The notes: generated by a model not told the origin, from the sequence alone. 64,000 nt of DNA from Tridacna crocea (GCA_943736015.1 OX031063.1:35184172-35248171), one strand, 5' to 3'. Shown: positions 24,301 through 36,560, numbered from the stretch's first letter. Numbers and translations are program-made.

Positions 24301-27300
24301 TAAATACAGTAAGACTTTCATTTACCTAAAAGGCCAATATCCTATTTTACTGCCTTGCAAGGTGACCATACAGGTGATAAAGAGATGCACTGAAGCATTT
24401 TCTGATGGCTGGTGATACTGTTAAAGACATAATAATTCTCTAACCTGTAACATAAAGAAGCCAAAAGCAGTGTCGAAGAAATATTTACAATTTCTTTATT
24501 TATCAGCTATAAATTTCAAAAAAAGATATAGGAATATCCTTTAAAAAATGGGTAAATATAGGAAGTTCTTCAAAATACAGGATTTTCTGACAAAATATAG
24601 GAAAATATAGGAATACAGACATCTGTTGACAACCTATTAACTCTTTACAATTCTAGACTCTTTGAAATTCAAAGCCTCTGCAGACAACAAAATCAAAAGT
24701 GATATAATGAAGTAAAACCTTTGAAAGGGTAGAAAACATTAAGGGAAAGGATAAAATGCTGGATACAGCTTTTTTTCCTAATCCCACAAAATAATTACAA
24801 TAAATAAATACATGGAAACAAGAGGTAGGCCTGAATTGCTCTACTTGCGTTTACCGACCAGTATATTCTAATGTAAAAGAAACACTATTCCTATGAACTC
24901 CAGTGTTACCCATGCATGACAATTCTCTCCTTTTGGACTTGAACGGCCAATCCTCAAGTCACATTTTGATATTTCATGAACATGAACTAATGGACAACTC
25001 CCTTTTCACAAAAAAAAACAAGAGCGGCAAATTGTCGCAAGATACGCCCGTCTTACCCCAAGTTGTAAAGCTGGGGCATGCACCAGACAAAATTCAAGTA
25101 TGAAAAACAACAAAAGGCAATAACTCAAAAATTAAGCAAGCAAGAGTTGTGATTTCGGTGCACTGCACTCCCCATTGATGAGATCTATCCACCAATGAAA
25201 TTTCATAACCCTAGCTAGTATAGTTTTAAAGATATGCTTCGGACAAAAATCAAGTATGAAAAACGACAAAGGGCAATAACTCAAAAATTAAGCAAGCAAG
25301 AGTTATGATTCCTATGCACTGCACTCCGCCTCTGTGAGATCTATCCACCCATGAAATTTCATAACCCTAGCTAGTATAGTTTTGGAGATATTCACCGGAC
25401 AAAATTCAAGTATAAAAAATGACAAAGGGCAATAACTGAAAAATTAAGAAAGCAAGAGTTATGATTCTTGTGCACTGCACTCCCCCTCAGTGAGATCTAT
25501 CCACCCATGAAATTTCATAACCCTAGCTACTATAGTTTTGGAGATATGCTCCGGACAAAATTCAAGTATGAAAAACAACAAAGGGCAATAACTCAAAAAT
25601 TAAGCGAGCAAGAGTTGTGATTTGTGTGCACTGCACCCCCCATCCATGAGATCTATCCACCCATGAAATTTCATAACCCTAGGTAGTATAGTATTGGTGA
25701 TATGCTTCGGACAAAAATCAAGTATGAAAAACGACAAAGGGCAATAACTCAAAAATTAAGCAAGCAAGAGTTATGATTCCTGTGCACTGCACCCCGCCTC
25801 GGTGAGATCTATCCACCCATGAAATTTCATAACCCTAGGTAGTATAGTTTTGGAGATATTCACCGGACAAAATTCAAGTATAAAAAACGACAAAGGGCAA
25901 TAACTCAAAAATTAAGCGAGCAAGAGTTATGATTCTTGTGCACTGCACTCCCCCTCAGTGAGATCTATCCACCCATGAAATTTCATAACCCTAGCTAGTA
26001 TAGTTTTGGAGATATGCTCCGGACAAAATTCAAGTATGAAAAACAACAAAGGGCAATAACTCAAAAATTAAGCAAGCAAGAGTTATGATTCTTGTGCACT
26101 GCACTCCCCCTGAATGAGATCTATCCACCCATGAAATTTCATAACCCTAGCTAGTATAGTTTTGGAGATATGCTCCGGACAAAATTCAAGTATGAAAAAC
26201 AACAAAGGGCAATAACTCAAAAATTAAGCAAGCAAGAGTTATGATTCTTGTGCACTGCACTCCCCCTGAATGAGATCTATCCACCCATGAAATTTCATAA
26301 CCCTAGCTAGTATAGTTTTGGAGATATGCTCCGGACAAAATTCAAGTATGAAAAACAACAAAGGGCAATAACTCAAAAATTAAGCAAGCAAGAGTTGTGA
26401 TTCTTGTGCACTGCACTCCCCCTCGATGAGATCTATCCACCCATGAAATTTCATAACCCTAGCTAGTATAGTTTTGGAGATATGCTCCGGACAAAATTCA
26501 AGTATGAAAAACAACAAAGGGCAATAACTCAAAAATTAAGCGAGCAAGAGTTATGATTCCTGTGCACTGCACTCCGCCTCGATGAGATCTATCCACCCAT
26601 GAAATTTCATAACCCTAGCTAGTATAGTTTTGGAGATATGCTCCGGACAAAGAACTGGACGCCGCCCGCCCGCCCGCCTGCCACGGGTGATCCCATAATA
26701 CGTCCCGTCTTCGACGGGCGTATAAAAAATCAGAGCTAAATTGTATTTTTTCAACAAAATTTCAGGCAATTTTGTTCGATGCTTTTTTTTTTTCTTTTAG
26801 CAAAACTTTCAAGGAATTTTGCAGTGAATTTTCAACAACAGATGACTGCCATGGGGCAACATGTCAGCCCACTATAGGAGAATTAGTAGAGAACCTCTTA
26901 ACCCATTACCAAACGACAATATTTTAGGCTTGTCCAAATTGAAAGCATTTGCAGACGACAATTTCATTGTAGCTCAAATGGTGCAATTGTTTATTGATAG
27001 GGTAGAAAATATTGTGGGAAAAGGAGAAAATGCTGCTTACCAGCATTTTCTCCTTTTGCCACAATGTTTTCTAAAGGCTTCTTTCTCAGGGTCGTAAAAA
27101 GTAGGGATTGTGTGGTAATGGGTTAAGCTGCAAAATTGAATGAAAAAGTCACTCAGTGTGCATCTGTCTCATTTCAAATCCCTTTGTTTTCAAAACTGAA
27201 ATCCTTCAATGAATGTAGAAGTTATGTATGGACAAATTTGAATGGACACATTGACAACAAACTCATTGCAATCGGGCTGAAAAAGAAAATTGAAGGTAAT

Positions 27301-28265
27301 TTTGTAGCACTTGCAGTGTTTTACACTTTATTGAACATTCCATGGTATTAACACCCCTGAAGGAGAGGGCTCCTGTAAACACTATGAAAAAAGAAGAAAA
27401 TGCAGGTAACCAGTATTTTCTCAATTTCCAAAATATTTTTACCATTTAACTCTTTACCAAACAGCAAAAATTCAGACTTGTTCAAATTAAAAGCATTTGC
27501 CATTGACAAAACAAATGTGGCTCAAAAATTGAAACTTGACCTTACTTAGAAGAGTACAAAACATTGTGGGAAAAGTAGAAAATGCTGGTTTCCAGCATTT
27601 TCTCCTTTTCCTACAATGTTTTCAGGAGGGTTATTCCTCTGGGTCATAAAAACCAGGGATTGTTTGGTAAAGGGTTAACTCTTTACTACAGTCATGGCAA
27701 AACTTTAGATTTATCCAAATTGACAGCAATTAAAGAAAACTAATTGAATGTGGCTCAAAGGGTGGATTTTGCTTTTATAAAATGGAGAAAAAAAAATGTT
27801 GGAAAAGGAGGAGAAAATGTCGGTTAACAGGTTTTTCTCTTTTTCTGCCCATTCTAGTCAAAAGTCCTGTTTATCACAGAAAATAAATCTTGGGATTGTG
27901 TGGTAAAGGGTCAAGAAACAGTATAGATCATAAGTTGAGTCGAACTCGGTGTATCATCTGCAGTTTTCATGTGTTATGTGTAAAAAGGTTATTCATGTGC
28001 ATCCTTACTATTGGAAAAAACAACTTTAGGAATCTAACATTTCCTTCTTGTCATGGGTTTCCCTTAACTGGATATCTAGTTTTAAGGGCTCAAAACTATC
28101 GGAAGGAAAACAGGGAAACAAACAAACCTTGGCTTTCTTTTTAACCTTTTTTGTGTCTCCATCATCTGAAACTTTGCTAAACTCCCAAGATATCATTCTA
28201 GCAAAGGAAGGTCTTGTCTGTCTCAATTTAATGAGTGCCTTTACATCTTTAGATTTTCCTTCCAT
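21398..28265 (-). CDS. Gene A: acidic/basic protein of about 392 aa with a SOCS-box-like segment, 3 exons
   Basis: Model: exon 1 28265-28128 (ATG, then 46 codons, donor AAG|GTTTGT), exon 2 23336-22355, exon 3 21456-21398 (stop TAA). Phases 0 and 1 agree and the sum is 1179 nt. Exon 1 is Lys-rich. Exon 2 opens with an acidic low-complexity stretch, followed by a basic cluster (REEKRRRRSKRQKKKRAK), a possible nuclear localisation signal. Next comes PSLVELCMKAT, then after a Ser-rich insert LPYGIKRLL; together these resemble the SOCS-box pattern (L-x-x-L-C ... L-P ... L). About 130 residues follow, which is unusual because SOCS boxes normally end proteins. If the SOCS reading is right, the protein would be an Elongin-B/C ubiquitin-ligase adaptor, but no ankyrin, SH2 or SPRY partner domain is visible. 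An alternative 66-nt cassette (about 23667-23602) could join in frame between exons 1 and 2. The last exon is short and less certain. Confidence 0.6.
21991..22101. mobile_element. Small inverted-repeat element
   Basis: GCAGGGTCCAAAAAAAATTT at the left and TTTTTTGGACCCTGC at the right; only the ends pair. Confidence 0.5.
22355..23336 (-). CDS. Gene A exon 2 (main coding exon, SOCS-like segment)
   Basis: Open for 982 nt from acceptor CCAG|AAGCAG to donor ACAG|GTAAGT, the longest open exon in the left half. It encodes a Glu/Asp-rich region, the basic cluster, the SOCS-like motif, then a region rich in aromatic residues and prolines (WTEYNKDPKLEFPSRSIW and onward) ending SPCALT. The acidic-to-basic switch and the strict splice sites argue that it is real coding sequence. 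Confidence 0.75.
23742..23956 (-). mobile_element. Chimeric MITE: B left arm, A hairpin and right arm
   Basis: The left 80 bp (CATTTCTATGGTATCTCTAA ... GAAGCCGTTTCTTATG) is subfamily B. From GTTTTGTGAAGGGTAGAAA onward it is subfamily A, ending GTGGTAATGGGTTAA. Confidence 0.85.
24637..24790 (-). mobile_element. Decayed, truncated MITE
   Basis: TTAACTCTTTACAATTCTAG with the GCAGACAACAAAATC arm; the right part is missing. Confidence 0.5.
25018..26727 (+). mobile_element. Pearl/Helitron-like element with ten 156-bp tandem repeats
   Basis: Left flank ACAAGAGCGGCAAATTGTCG and GATACGCCCGTC; right end (C)CGCCCG run, then a CCCGTCTTCGACGGG hairpin and CGTATAAAAA. Between them AAATTCAAGTATGAAAAAC recurs ten times at 156-bp intervals (about 25093 to 26498). 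A hairpin near the 3' end and internal satellites resemble the bivalve pearl/Helitron-associated elements; that family link is inference. It lies in the first intron of gene A. Confidence 0.75.
26898..27126 (-). mobile_element. TTAA hairpin MITE (A)
   Basis: TTAACCCATTACCAAACGAC to GTGGTAATGGGTTAA; core GCTTACC. Confidence 0.9.
27446..27678 (-). mobile_element. TTAA hairpin MITE (A)
   Basis: TTAACTCTTTACCAAACAGC to TTTGGTAAAGGGTTAA; core GGTTTCC. Its last TTAA is the first TTAA of the next copy. Confidence 0.85.
27675..27913 (-). mobile_element. Decayed MITE sharing a TTAA with its neighbour
   Basis: TTAACTCTTTACTACAGTCA to GTGGTAAAGGGTCAA; hairpin partly lost. Confidence 0.65.
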
Positions 28266-29000
28266 GACTAAAAGTACAAAAGATAAATTCTTATTTTTCA
28301 CTATAGTTCTGGAGTTGAGAATTACAGTGGCCAGAAATCCTGGGGGCAAGATTCTGTAACTTTCACTTTACTACTGGATTCTACCTTACACAAACTGAAA
28401 TTTACAAAAAAAAAAACTAGTCATAAATGGGACTCAAACTATAACTTTTTTTAATGAAACACATAACTTCATGCCAACTTTAGGACAAAATTTTTTCTGT
28501 CAAAATAATCTGTCAGGGGATTCATTTATTGCAACCGTATTTCACCCAATCATGGCCAATGTCATAGGCGTAACCAGGAAAAAGTAAATTATATGCACGC
28601 CGAAGTTGGCCATTTTTGAGGTAGGTGACAAGAGCAATTCGGAATCAGCCAAATGGAATCCGAGTCACAAAATCAAGAGATCTTAGCTCTTTTAGAAAAC
28701 GCCCATACTGAAAAATATGCAAAAAAAGGCAACCAACGACCTATTCTCGATTTTTTAAAATTATGCATGTGCGTGGTGCGAGTAATAGAAGTTATGCCTA
28801 TGAATGTGACTGTTGGATGTCGGTTGCATTACCATGATATTTATACACTAAATACCATTTAAAGACTTATACATGTTAGTTTTGCACCTTTCACACCAGA
28901 AATAAAGAACCAGATTTCTTAATACAATGATAAAATACTACAAGAAGTTCTGTAACAGGATTTTTGTCTTTCTCAATAAAGTCACATTTTAAGTATTGTG

Positions 29001-29227
29001 TTAACCCTTTACCAAACGACAAACTTTTAGTCTGGTCCAAATTGAAAGCACTTGCAGGCGACAAAATAAAAAAGTAGCTCTTCAATTAAAATTGTTTCCA
29101 GAAGGGTAGAAAACATTGTGGGAAAAGGAGAAAATGCTGGTTACCAGCATTTTCTCCTTTTCCTTCAATGTTTTCAAAAGGCTTGTACAGGGGCGTAAAA
29201 TTCAGAGATTGTTTGGTAAAGGGTTAA
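29001..29227 (-). mobile_element. TTAA hairpin MITE (A)
   Basis: TTAACCCTTTACCAAACGAC to TTTGGTAAAGGGTTAA, matching ends and strong hairpin; one of the best-preserved copies. Confidence 0.9.
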
Positions 29228-29884
29228 ATAAGGGTTAAAAATCGAACACACATCTTTCAAGTGAAATTCAATGGGTAAATTTCATGTTATTGTAACTCTT
29301 ACAGAGTCATCTCCAGTGTAATATTGTTCTTATCAATGAAATTCAGGGAAATTCCTATAACAAAAGACTATAAATAAGAAAATAAGCATGATATTGTGCT
29401 ATTCAGAAATATTTTATAATTTCAGGGCAAAAGTTAATACTATGTACAGCATTTGAATTTATCATTTTTAGGTGAAATTCTGAATGTTTCAGGTGAAATA
29501 CAGTGTCATTCATAACTACAGCCCATGTACCCATGCAATTGTTACTCTAATACTGTATTTTTGCACATACATGTTACTGCTTGGTAGATGATTTTGTCAG
29601 ACTTTGGAAAAATAAAGCATTTAACATATTCATAGATCATTCACTAAGGCATACTTCAAGTAAAACATTGCTTATAGGAATAAAGCAGAAAATTTCATTA
29701 GTTTTTTATGTTTCACACATAAAACCTAACTTCAGTATGAAGGTCTGCTCCAATGCGATTTTTGTTACTTATCTTCGCAGACCTTAAGAACAACATTCAT
29801 TAAAAGTATAGATCTGTAATTAATACAATTTTACCTGAATCTTTTTGAACGGCCCTATGTGATAAAATTTCCAATGACAGGTAA

Positions 29885-30522
29885 TAAAATGGGCATGGAT
29901 TATTAGATAAATGATTAATCTTTAATATCACTCAAACTGTGTTGCAAAATATCAATCAAATCAATGGAAATTTACCTTTATTCTGAACTTAATAAATCTA
30001 GTGTAATTTGTAAACAACTAGCACAGCGACTTTCGTTAAACAGGCATGCACGCTCAATGGAATTCGAATTTTGTAGTCTGGTTCTCTAACCCTGGCAACA
30101 TTTTCCCATAAATTGCCTTTGTCAACAATGAAATTTGCAACTAAACCATCCTGTAGCGTGTCAGAGATACTGCGATTTCTGCTGAGACATGCGCATTGAT
30201 GATATCATTATTTTTTGATGCCCATGTCTCGGCAAAAATCACAGTATCTCTGATATGATACAGGATGGTTTAGTTGCAAATTTCACTGTTGAAAAAGGCA
30301 CCTTGTGCAAAATGGTTGCTAGGGTTAGAGAACCAGACTGTACAAAATTTAAATTCCATTGAGTGTGCATGCCTGTTTAACGGAAGTTGCCATGCAAGTT
30401 CTTTACAAATTACACTGGATATATTTATGTAAAGAAAAAAGCTAAATTTCCATTGATTTGATTGGTACTTTGCAGCTCAGTTTGTGTGATGATAAAGATT
30501 AATGATTTATCTAATGATCCAT
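29885..30522. mobile_element. Foldback element, about 300-bp arms
   Basis: GGATTATTAGATAAATGATT ... GAGACATG pairs with CATGTCTCGG ... AATGATTTATCTAATGATCC; the spacer is about 30-35 bp around 30195-30225. Arms differ by scattered substitutions. Confidence 0.85.
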
Positions 30523-30743
30523 GACCACTTCATTAGCTGTCTGGAAATTTTGTTGCAAAGAGCTGTTCGTGGGTGATTTTGGGTGGGAAAGGCTGTCTTG
30601 TGCTAGCACCGGCAATCGAGACGTTGCATTCCTTGTGTTTATATTATTCAGGGGAATTTTTTTTTTCATATTTTATCATTTATTTTTGGTTATAAAATGT
30701 CAAATTCCTCTGGTATGAGAGACTGACTTTTAGCCTGTCTTCT

Positions 30744-30973
30744 TTAACCCTTTACTCCATAGATACTCATTTCTATGCATTGCTTGTAGGAGCCTTTGGA
30801 AAAAAATTGTGGCAAAAGGTGAAATTGCTCGTGACGAGCAATTTCACCCTTTGTCACAATGTTTTCTATGCTATCAAAAGGTGTCATGTACACATAAGAA
30901 ACGGCTTTATCCTTGATGTAATTTAGGGTCAATTAGAGATAACATAGAAATGCCTTATGGGGTAAAGGGTTAA
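30744..30973 (+). mobile_element. TTAA hairpin MITE (subfamily B)
   Basis: TTAACCCTTTACTCCATAGA to GGGGTAAAGGGTTAA; core GAAATTGCTCGTGACGAGCA. Confidence 0.9.
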
Positions 30974-31349
30974 CTTCATAACATCACTTATTAAATCAGA
31001 TAATGAAAAAAGTTAAATTCATGCAAATAGTCATAATCAATGGCAAATAAAGCAGTATCATAACAAAATTAAGCAATTTTCTCCTTGGCATATGATGAAT
31101 AAGAAGTTTAGGTTGCAAATATTGTCCATACGAAAGTTATTGGGGACGAACATCTTAGTTTACTCTAACAACCGCTGAAATGCAGGTGCTCTTAATAAAC
31201 GAACAAATTTTTACCGTATTGATTTGTATTCGCTGGCGTAAGTGGAACAAAAAAAAATCTTAAAACTTAAAAATTAACGTTTTAAAAGAGATATCAGTCT
31301 CACTTTAAATTGCACAATCTAAGCGGAAATGAATAACCATATTCACTAA

Positions 31350-32930
31350 ATTCAGGGTGGGCGTGTTCCTTTCACCTGTTCTGGCACAATGTTCTGTGTT
31401 CTGGAATGCTGTTCTGGAATATGCGAATATTAGAACACTATTAGTTGTACGGTCAGGTGGCAGGGGACTTGGAAACTTGTTCACGGCTGTGGTTAATCAT
31501 GTTGCCCCGAGCCGAAGGCAAGTTGGTGACATGATTCACCACAGCCGTGAACAAGTTTCCAAGTCCCCTGCCACCTGACTGCACTTCAAATTTATTATCC
31601 TGCAAAGTTTTACCCTTTCAAAGCGCGTTAAGCGAAATTTTGCCGTTTTATAATCTCAAGAATCGAGTATGCTGGCAAAATAGAAATTCCCTTCTTGGTG
31701 CCTGAATTCAATGAAAACTGACATCACTAGAAACTGGCGTCACTAAAACATGCAGTTTGGTGTATAAATGTGCAGTCTTGTGATCGATCGATGCCGCCAT
31801 TTTGGATGCTGTGTTGCATGTGTAGTGATGTTTACGAGGTACTCAAAAGTGAAACTGGCTTAACGAGGTTTTTGCCATGGAACATGATACGAGTATAGAC
31901 TTTATGCTCCCGGCATGATAACCAATCAGATCACGACAAATTTCTTTGCAGTATAATAACATAGAATGTTCCGAAAGTATGTTCTGAATGGAGCATGTTC
32001 GGAACATTGTTCTAAACCATATCGAATTGAAAGTACATTGTCATGGTGGCTGTTGCAAGAGCTACAGTCTTAGATGTGCTAGTCGGATATGATTAGCTTC
32101 AGACTGGGAGTAGAAACGCGTCTATGTCCCTATTCATGGCATTCATAAAAAAAGGACAATTGCAAATGTTGCCATGAACAATTGTCCGTCTTTCAGCCAT
32201 CTTGTATCACCTAGCAACCATTCAGCAGGTGTGCCACACTGAGGAGCATATTCCTTTCGCCTGTTCTGGCACAATGTTCTGTGTCCTGGAATGCTGTTCT
32301 GGAATGTGCGAAAGGAATATTTCAGAACAAAATACACTGCTCCGAAAGTGTGCTCTGAATGGAGCTTGTTCGGAACATTGTCCTAAACCATATCGAAATG
32401 AAAGTAGATTAGCATGATGGCTGTTGCAAGAGCTACTGTCAAAGCTGTATTTGTTAAGGAAATTATTAGGTGAAGAGAGAGTAGACACGAGTCTACTATG
32501 CTCCTATCTATGGTATTCATGTCGTAAAAAAGAACAATTGCAAATTTTGCGAAGACAAATTGCCCGTTCTTGCCCGTCTTTCAGCCATCTTGTATCACCT
32601 AGCAACCGTTCAGCAGGTGCGCTACACCTCGATTGGATTAGAACAGTCAGAACATGAAGAACACGGCACAGTGTTCCGAAATATTCCATTGACCTAGAAT
32701 ATGCTCGGAGTGTTCGGAGTAGCGAAAGGAATATACGCCCCTCGATTGAATTAGAACAGGGCGTATTCCTTTCGCCTGTTCTGGCACAATGCTCTGTGTT
32801 CTGGAATGCTGTTCTAGAGTGTGTGAAAGGAATGTTTCAGAACACAGTACACTGTTCCAGAAATATGTTCTGAATGGAGGATGTTCGGATCATTGTTCTG
32901 AACCATACCGAAATGAAATTACATTGGCAT
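31350..32930. repeat. Cluster of diverged GCGTATTCCTTTCGCC repeats
   Basis: TTCTGGCACAATGTTCTGTG occurs near 31380, 32270 and 32780, each with GGAATGCTGTTCTGGA. GCGAAAGGAATATACGCCCC at about 32724 is an inverted end. TCACCTAGCAACC plus CAGCAGGTG occurs twice (32210, 32600). Fragments of one decayed DNA-transposon family, partly in tandem. Confidence 0.6.
31440..31959 (+). mobile_element. Composite palindrome element, copy 1
   Basis: Starts ATTAGTTGTACGGTCAGGTG; a palindrome of about 130 bp (31446-31577); then TTTATTATCCTGCAAAGTTT ... TTTCTTTGCAGTATAATAAC. Contains GACATCACTAGAAACTGGCG and GATCGATCGATGCCGCCATT. About 520 bp, no ORF. Confidence 0.8.
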
Positions 32931-32983
32931 GATGGCTGTTGCAAGAGTTATCTTCATAGTTGTGTTAGTTAAGGAAATAGTTG

Positions 32984-33475
32984 AAAATTTCCATTTCTTG
33001 TTTACATGATCAAGTCTGTATTTGTAATCAGATATCTTTTTTTCCTAACTTTTTGTTTATCTCATCAATAGCTTGAATCCTATTAATTTTGAACAAAATT
33101 CAAACAAATAGTTTTGGGAAAGTAGTCATTTAAAGTTGAAAATTTCCAATTTTTGTTTACGCAATAAATTCTGCGTTTTATTGTCAGATTTTTTTTTTTT
33201 TTTTTTTGAATCTTGCACAGTTTGTTTATCTCATCAATAACTTCAACCCTATTGTTTTTGAAAAAAAAATCCAATGAACAATATGGGAGAAGTAGCCATT
33301 TCGAGTTGAAAATTTCTGTTTCTTGTTTACATGATAAAGTCTGCATTCATTTTGTTATCAGATTTTTGTGAAACTCTTACAGTTTGTTTATCTAATCAAT
33401 AGCTTGAATACTATTGGTTTTGAAAAAAATCCAGCTAATAGTACGGGAAAAGTAGCCATTTCAAGTTGAAAATTT
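32984..33475 (+). repeat. Three diverged tandem repeats of about 165 bp
   Basis: GTTGAAAATTT...TCTTGTTTAC recurs at about 32980, 33136 and 33306, each with TTGTTTATCTCATCAATAGC. Confidence 0.7.
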
Positions 33476-33569
33476 GGATCCATATTGCCGCTGCATGTCT
33501 AAGGACTATTCTAGCCTATGATTCAGTCGGTTATTAGACAAAATATATTTCGTGGATCCATAACTATGT

Positions 33570-33690
33570 GATTACTTGCTCAATGAAAATACTGGTAATC
33601 TGCATTTTGTCCCTTTACCCCCATAAGGTTTTCAAAAGCTTCTACCTTCAGTGACCTGAAAACACGGGATTATTTGTTTAAGGGTGTATG
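33570..33690 (-). mobile_element. Decayed MITE fragment
   Basis: TACTGGTAATCTGCATTTTG with TTTTCAAAAGC and GGATTATTTGTTTAAGGGT; ends lost. Confidence 0.45.
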
Positions 33691-34148
33691 GACTGTTTAT
33701 CTATACATCTATATTTTAAATGATGTATGCTTATAGGAGTTTGCATATCGATTTAACAAAACAGAACAGAACATATACTTTATTAGACTTTTTAGAAGCC
33801 GAATCCAACACCTATTTTACATTCGCAGTAAAACTCTTGATTTAAATAGTAACGTAACGCAATTACTGATTGGCTTGGTTCAGCCAAGCAAAACTCGGGT
33901 AGTTATATTATACATGGGAAGGTACAGGAAAGAATCCTTCATGATATAAATCAGCAAACTTTGAAACAAACTGACTCTTTAAATACATCTATTTCCCAAT
34001 TCAATTTATTCTAATTTGTCTGAGTGCCCTTCTGGATGTTAAAAGTTGTTACTCTTTCTAAAGAACAACACATAAATTCAAGAATACAGTATAAAGGGAA
34101 CTGATCAGAAGAATCAACATCTTCCACTCTGAAATAAGTACATTACGG

Positions 34149-34380
34149 GTTATCGCTTTACTAAACAATCCCTGGTTTTTACGACCCTGACATAGAAGCC
34201 TTTTGGAAAGATTGTGGGAAAAGGAGAAAATGCTGGTAACCAGTATTTTCTCCTTTTCCCGCATTGTTTTCTATCCCGCTGGAAACAAATTTCAACTTTT
34301 GAGTTACGTTTTTGTTTTGTCGTCTGCAAGTGCTTTCAATTTGGACCAGTCTAAAGTTATGTCGTTTGGTAAAGACTTAA
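34149..34380 (+). mobile_element. TTAA hairpin MITE (A)
   Basis: Degraded left end (GCTTTACTAAACAATCCC), right end TTTGGTAAAGACTTAA; hairpin good. Confidence 0.85.
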
Positions 34381-34564
34381 TCAAAGAAGTATAATATATT
34401 AATATAGTTAACTGCACTGCTCCTATTCTTTGCAAAACAGACAAAATTGCTCTGCTTGTCTTGATATAGCCTGTCATTTAAAATACGTTTTTATCGTTGA
34501 AGTAACCTCGCCATTTTCCCTTTCGTGTCGTTTCATAGACTTCTGTAATATTCTATCTTTGGTC

Positions 34565-34793
34565 TTAACCCATTACCACACAATCCCTACTTTTGATGCC
34601 CTTGAGAAAGAAGCCTTTGGAAAACATTGTGGGAAAAGGAGAAAATGCTGGTAAGCAGCATTTTCTCCTTTTCCCAATATGTTTTCCACCTTTCACAAGA
34701 CAAATTTCAATTTTTCAGTCACTTTTATTTCGTCGTCTGCAAATGCTTTCGATTTAGACAATCCCAAAATTTTGTCATTTGGTAATAAGTTAA
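34565..34793 (+). mobile_element. TTAA hairpin MITE (A)
   Basis: TTAACCCATTACCACACAAT to TTTGGTAATAAGTTAA; core GGTAAGC. Confidence 0.9.
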
Positions 34794-35070
34794 ATAAAGG
34801 AAACTTAACGATGTTCAGACGAGGTGTACTAAAGCTAGGCAGCATGTGAGCACGTTCAGTGCTGATTTTAGACCTATTTAGGTTTAAGAAATCTTTCAAA
34901 TATTGACGAACCTTGTCTTCACTTTTTTCCCTAGTTTCACCCTTGGACTCTGGAATATTAAAAAAAAAAAGGTAGCGGCCTTGAGCTTCAAAGTACTCCA
35001 CTTTAATTTCTAGACAGTCCACTGTTTTCGAGAGTTCTACATTTCTTGTTTAAGAGTTTCATTTTCAATC

Positions 35071-35434
35071 CATTATGTCCCGCTAGATGGCATTCTAAAA
35101 ATGCTCATCTATCTGATATGGGTATCATGGGTACAGAACCGAACCACTTTCCTACGCGACAACCGTTACTTTGAATTTAAAACAAAAACAAAAAATAGGT
35201 TTACCCAATAAAACGCTACCTCGTGCAATTCACTCAACTATGATCACCAGTTTAGAGAAATCTGTTGCTAAAGCAGGTCTCATTTCTCCTCAAACGTATT
35301 GATACGTAAAAGCTATTTTCAACATTGCTACTTTATAGAGCGTAATTTTACAGTCAGCCCGCTTTCGGGGGCTAGTAGTGATGCGTCATATAAGACAGTC
35401 GAATCTTCGAAGAATATGATATGCGCAGACAACG
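35071..35434 (+). mobile_element. Mutator-like MITE, second copy
   Basis: CATTATGTCCCGCTAGATGG ... ATGCGCAGACAACG, flanked by exact ATTTTCAATC at 35061-35070 and 35435-35444. Confidence 0.85.
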
Positions 35435-35774
35435 ATTTTCAATCTTAAGATAAGACAGTCTTTTCCATTTTATGGAATTTTTGGTCAAGAACCTTTATGC
35501 TTCGTTGGATGTTGATAAGGATTAGCATTACACTTCTGCCTCACTGTATAACTGAGTTATATTATGAAGATAATTAGTAAGAAATAAATGGCTCATACAG
35601 ACGGAAAAACATAATGACAATAGGGACAACGAAATTTCGTTTATATGAATTTTAGAAAGTTCTTTAAAGGTGGGTATTTAGAATTTTCACATCACACCAA
35701 ATAAAAAAATATACATGTACATGTCACTGAAATTTATATGAAAAAAAAACAATATAAATCATCAGTAATAAAGA

Positions 35775-35777
<3 letters not shown>

Positions 35778-35823
<46 letters not shown>
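35778..35823. repeat. (TA)n microsatellite
   Basis: About 45 bp of uninterrupted TA. Confidence 0.95.
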
Positions 35824-35827
<4 letters not shown>

Positions 35828-36339
35828 GTATTCCCATAAAGGGCTACGTAGCCTCTTCAGCTATTTTTAGATTTCCCGCCAAAAGGAAAATAGCATTGTG
35901 GGAATGTTAAGTGACGTGCACGTGACTTATGACTATTAAATTCCATAACAAAACAAACATGTAATTAATTTCTATAATGTCTAGAACTTCGAATGCTATG
36001 TTTGAAGCTTCGTCTGTGTATTTCCGGTATAAAAATGAGCTAGTTGCTCATGTAAAAATAGACTGTGCTTCCCTTCAGTGTCGCCCTGGGCTGTAGTAAA
36101 TCTCTAATTTATCTTGTTGTCGGGTGGTTTTGGACTACTGCGGTTTAATGAATGAAAATCATAAGGCTTTGGGAGTACAAGGATATTTTGTTTGGTATTT
36201 TTGTAAAATTTTCGTCCCAAAATCTGAAGGGCCACCTTTAAGAACTAGACTTAGCAATGCTAGATACAGAATGGCTTGTGGCAACAGACACTTGTTTAGC
36301 CCCATAATAATACACATTTAGGTCAGTTAACTTGTCAGG

Positions 36340-36560
36340 TGATCGGTTGGTTAGGTCCAGTTGATTGGTTTGTTGATTGATTGGTTGGTTATTTTATTTG
36401 TTAGTCGATTAATTCGCTGGTTGGTTGGTTGTTTTGTTGGTTGGTTGTTTATTTGATTGGTCGGTAGGTCAGTTGGTTGGTCGTTTGGGTAATGAAGGAA
36501 TTGATTAGCTGGTTCGTTAATTGGGCTAGTTAGTCTAGTCGTCCGTTTGTTCTTTCGGCT
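36340..36560. repeat. Degenerate TTGGTTGG/TTGATTGG repeat
   Basis: Tetranucleotide-like tract 3' of gene C; reverse-strand ORFs here are low complexity (NQPTNQ). Confidence 0.8.

Larger units (their letters stand above)
28620..31439. other. Intergenic, MITEs and foldback only
   Basis: Apart from listed elements I see no exon-like segment. ORFs at 28653-28862 and 29581-29787 lack coding character. Confidence 0.4.

Noticed and set aside
25083-26650. CRISPR-like regular repeats
   Set aside because: Units are contiguous 156-bp tandem copies without unique spacers, in a eukaryotic context.
35778-35823. AT-rich tract as replication origin
   Set aside because: A simple (TA)n microsatellite; no other origin-like signal.
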